From an uncultured Bacillota bacterium (lineage in GTDB: Bacteria > Bacillota_I > Bacilli_A > Izemoplasmatales > UBA1188), in NCBI GenBank assembly GCA_937907585.1, contig CALCVH010000019.1, positions 1 to 16,374 on the forward strand: a stretch of DNA of 16,374 nucleotides, in the 5' to 3' direction. Numbering within the stretch: the first letter of the stretch is position 1; each line of letters starts with the position of its first letter. The notes beneath the pieces were generated by a model. It was not told where the DNA came from and ran no database searches. It was given only the letters and a program-made list of their open reading frames with translations. Shown here piece after piece: positions 15,651-16,374 of this stretch. Both the position numbers and the translations under genes were made by a program.

Positions 15651-16374
15651 CTATCTATATTTTTCTTTATAGTCTTCATATAATTTTCTAGCTTTGATTG
15701 AGTCAGCTTGTGGGCTCATAAAGTGAGAAAATTCAAATGTAATTATATTAGAAACATATGGTTTAACGATATTGATATGATAGTCTAGAGTCTCTACATC
15801 TAAAGATTCAAAATAATCACCACTACGTTCGAATGATTCTACATTCGCCCATAGTTCAATACCGTGTTTATCACACGCTTTCTTAACATATTTAAAATAT
15901 TCACCTATATGTTCTTCAGGAGATGAACCATCTTGGAATGCACAATAATCAATATTATTTCCTGATTTTGTGAATATTTTATCCCATTCCGCAAATGTAT
16001 CAATTGGAGATATTTCATCTTTTTCAACTAGTACATTAGTATAGAAGAAAGGACTGATTAGTACTTTCTTATCAGGTGTTTTTTCTTTACACATTTTTGA
16101 TAGAGAATAGAAGATATCAGTAATATTTAATACGTCATTACCAACTTCATGTGGAATATACCAACCATAGAATGATTTATATTTTGAGTACCTTTCAATA
16201 ACTTCATCAGTGAAAATATCATTCATTTTAATTTCGTTTTCACTATCTCCATCATCCCATGTCAAATTCTTTATATACATTCCAAAGAAGACTTTCATAT
16301 CTCTTTTTTCGCATTCTTTTAAAATAAAGTCTGCGAGATCTATAACACCATCTTTATTAGACAATAGTTTAGAT
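15651..16374 (-). CDS. DUF4434-like TIM-barrel protein, N terminus outside the window
   Basis: 240 codons plus stop are visible. The frame is open to the window edge, so the TTG at 16364 is internal and the true start lies to the right. The visible part starts within the barrel (LKECEKRDMKVFFGMYI), then GWYIPHE (codons at 16166-16146), AFQDG (around 15941-15927), ANVESFE (15848-15828) and FEFSHFMSP near the end. These match my recollection of the DUF4434 family, glycosidase-like TIM barrels found near polysaccharide-degrading genes. The two Glu-bearing strands (GWYIPHE and ANVESFE) are in suitable places for a catalytic pair, but no activity can be claimed. It is convergent with the operon, ends 40 bases from the operon's last stop, and is likely a functional neighbour. 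Any signal peptide would be outside the window. Confidence 0.75.
   Translation of the reverse strand, partial: SKLLSNKDGVIDLADFILKECEKRDMKVFFGMYIKNLTWDDGDSENEIKMNDIFTDEVIERYSKYKSFYGWYIPHEVGNDVLNITDIFYSLSKMCKEKTPDKKVLISPFFYTNVLVEKDEISPIDTFAEWDKIFTKSGNNIDYCAFQDGSSPEEHIGEYFKYVKKACDKHGIELWANVESFERSGDYFESLDVETLDYHINIVKPYVSNIITFEFSHFMSPQADSIKARKLYEDYKEKYR

Noticed and set aside
16362..16364. TTG start (minus strand) for the DUF4434-like gene
   Set aside because: The frame continues to the window edge and the protein begins mid-barrel at this point; the real start is outside.
1..16374. CRISPR array, tRNA, insertion sequence, phage or attachment site
   Set aside because: No regularly spaced direct repeats, no cloverleaf-like sequence, no transposase or integrase frame and no terminal inverted repeats were found on either strand.

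Overview
The window is AT-rich, gene-dense DNA from a Gram-positive bacterium. Exported proteins carry lipoboxes, ABC transporter solute-binding and accessory proteins are lipid-anchored, and operons run on the standard bacterial code: tryptophans are TGG, and TAA, TAG and TGA all appear as stops. The look is that of an uncultured low-GC Firmicute or Bacilli lineage, perhaps gut-associated and near the Erysipelotrichia or Acholeplasma-like groups. That placement is an impression, not a measurement.

Region 1 (1-3167) is the 3' part of a very large surface protein. It has two divergent copies of a beta-rich domain, five helical stalk modules, and a C-terminal Gly-Cys / membrane helix / Arg-Lys anchor. 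A 132-bp gap follows, holding a strong palindrome and a plausible promoter.

Region 2 (3300-15610) is one tightly packed plus-strand operon of eight genes with gaps of 2 to 18 bp. The order is: a lipoprotein-fused sugar ABC permease; its partner permease; a lipoprotein solute-binding protein; a secreted beta-sandwich plus Ig-like surface protein with the same kind of Cys-containing tail as the region 1 protein; two paralogous clan GH-A-like lipoprotein glycosidases; an AGE-family sugar epimerase; and a GH127-type beta-L-arabinofuranosidase. The epimerase and the GH127 enzyme have no signal peptides and should be cytoplasmic.

Region 3 (15651 to the right edge) is a convergent minus-strand gene, cut by the window edge, encoding a DUF4434-like TIM-barrel protein. 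A perfect hairpin between the two convergent transcription units looks like a shared terminator.

Read together, this is a Gram-positive glycan-utilisation locus. Surface lipoprotein glycosidases and a wall or membrane-anchored beta-sandwich protein would bind and trim a glycan. An LplABC/YtcPQ-type (CUT1) importer would bring in oligosaccharides. GH127 and the epimerase would process them inside, so the substrate probably contains L-arabinofuranose or a related sugar. No ATPase subunit and no regulator lie in the window. The most unusual items are the lipoprotein-permease fusion, the shared Cys-containing C-terminal anchor, and the GH-A pair lacking the usual Asn before the acid/base Glu. No tRNA, rRNA, CRISPR array, insertion sequence or phage gene was seen, and there is no gene-free stretch longer than 300 bases.
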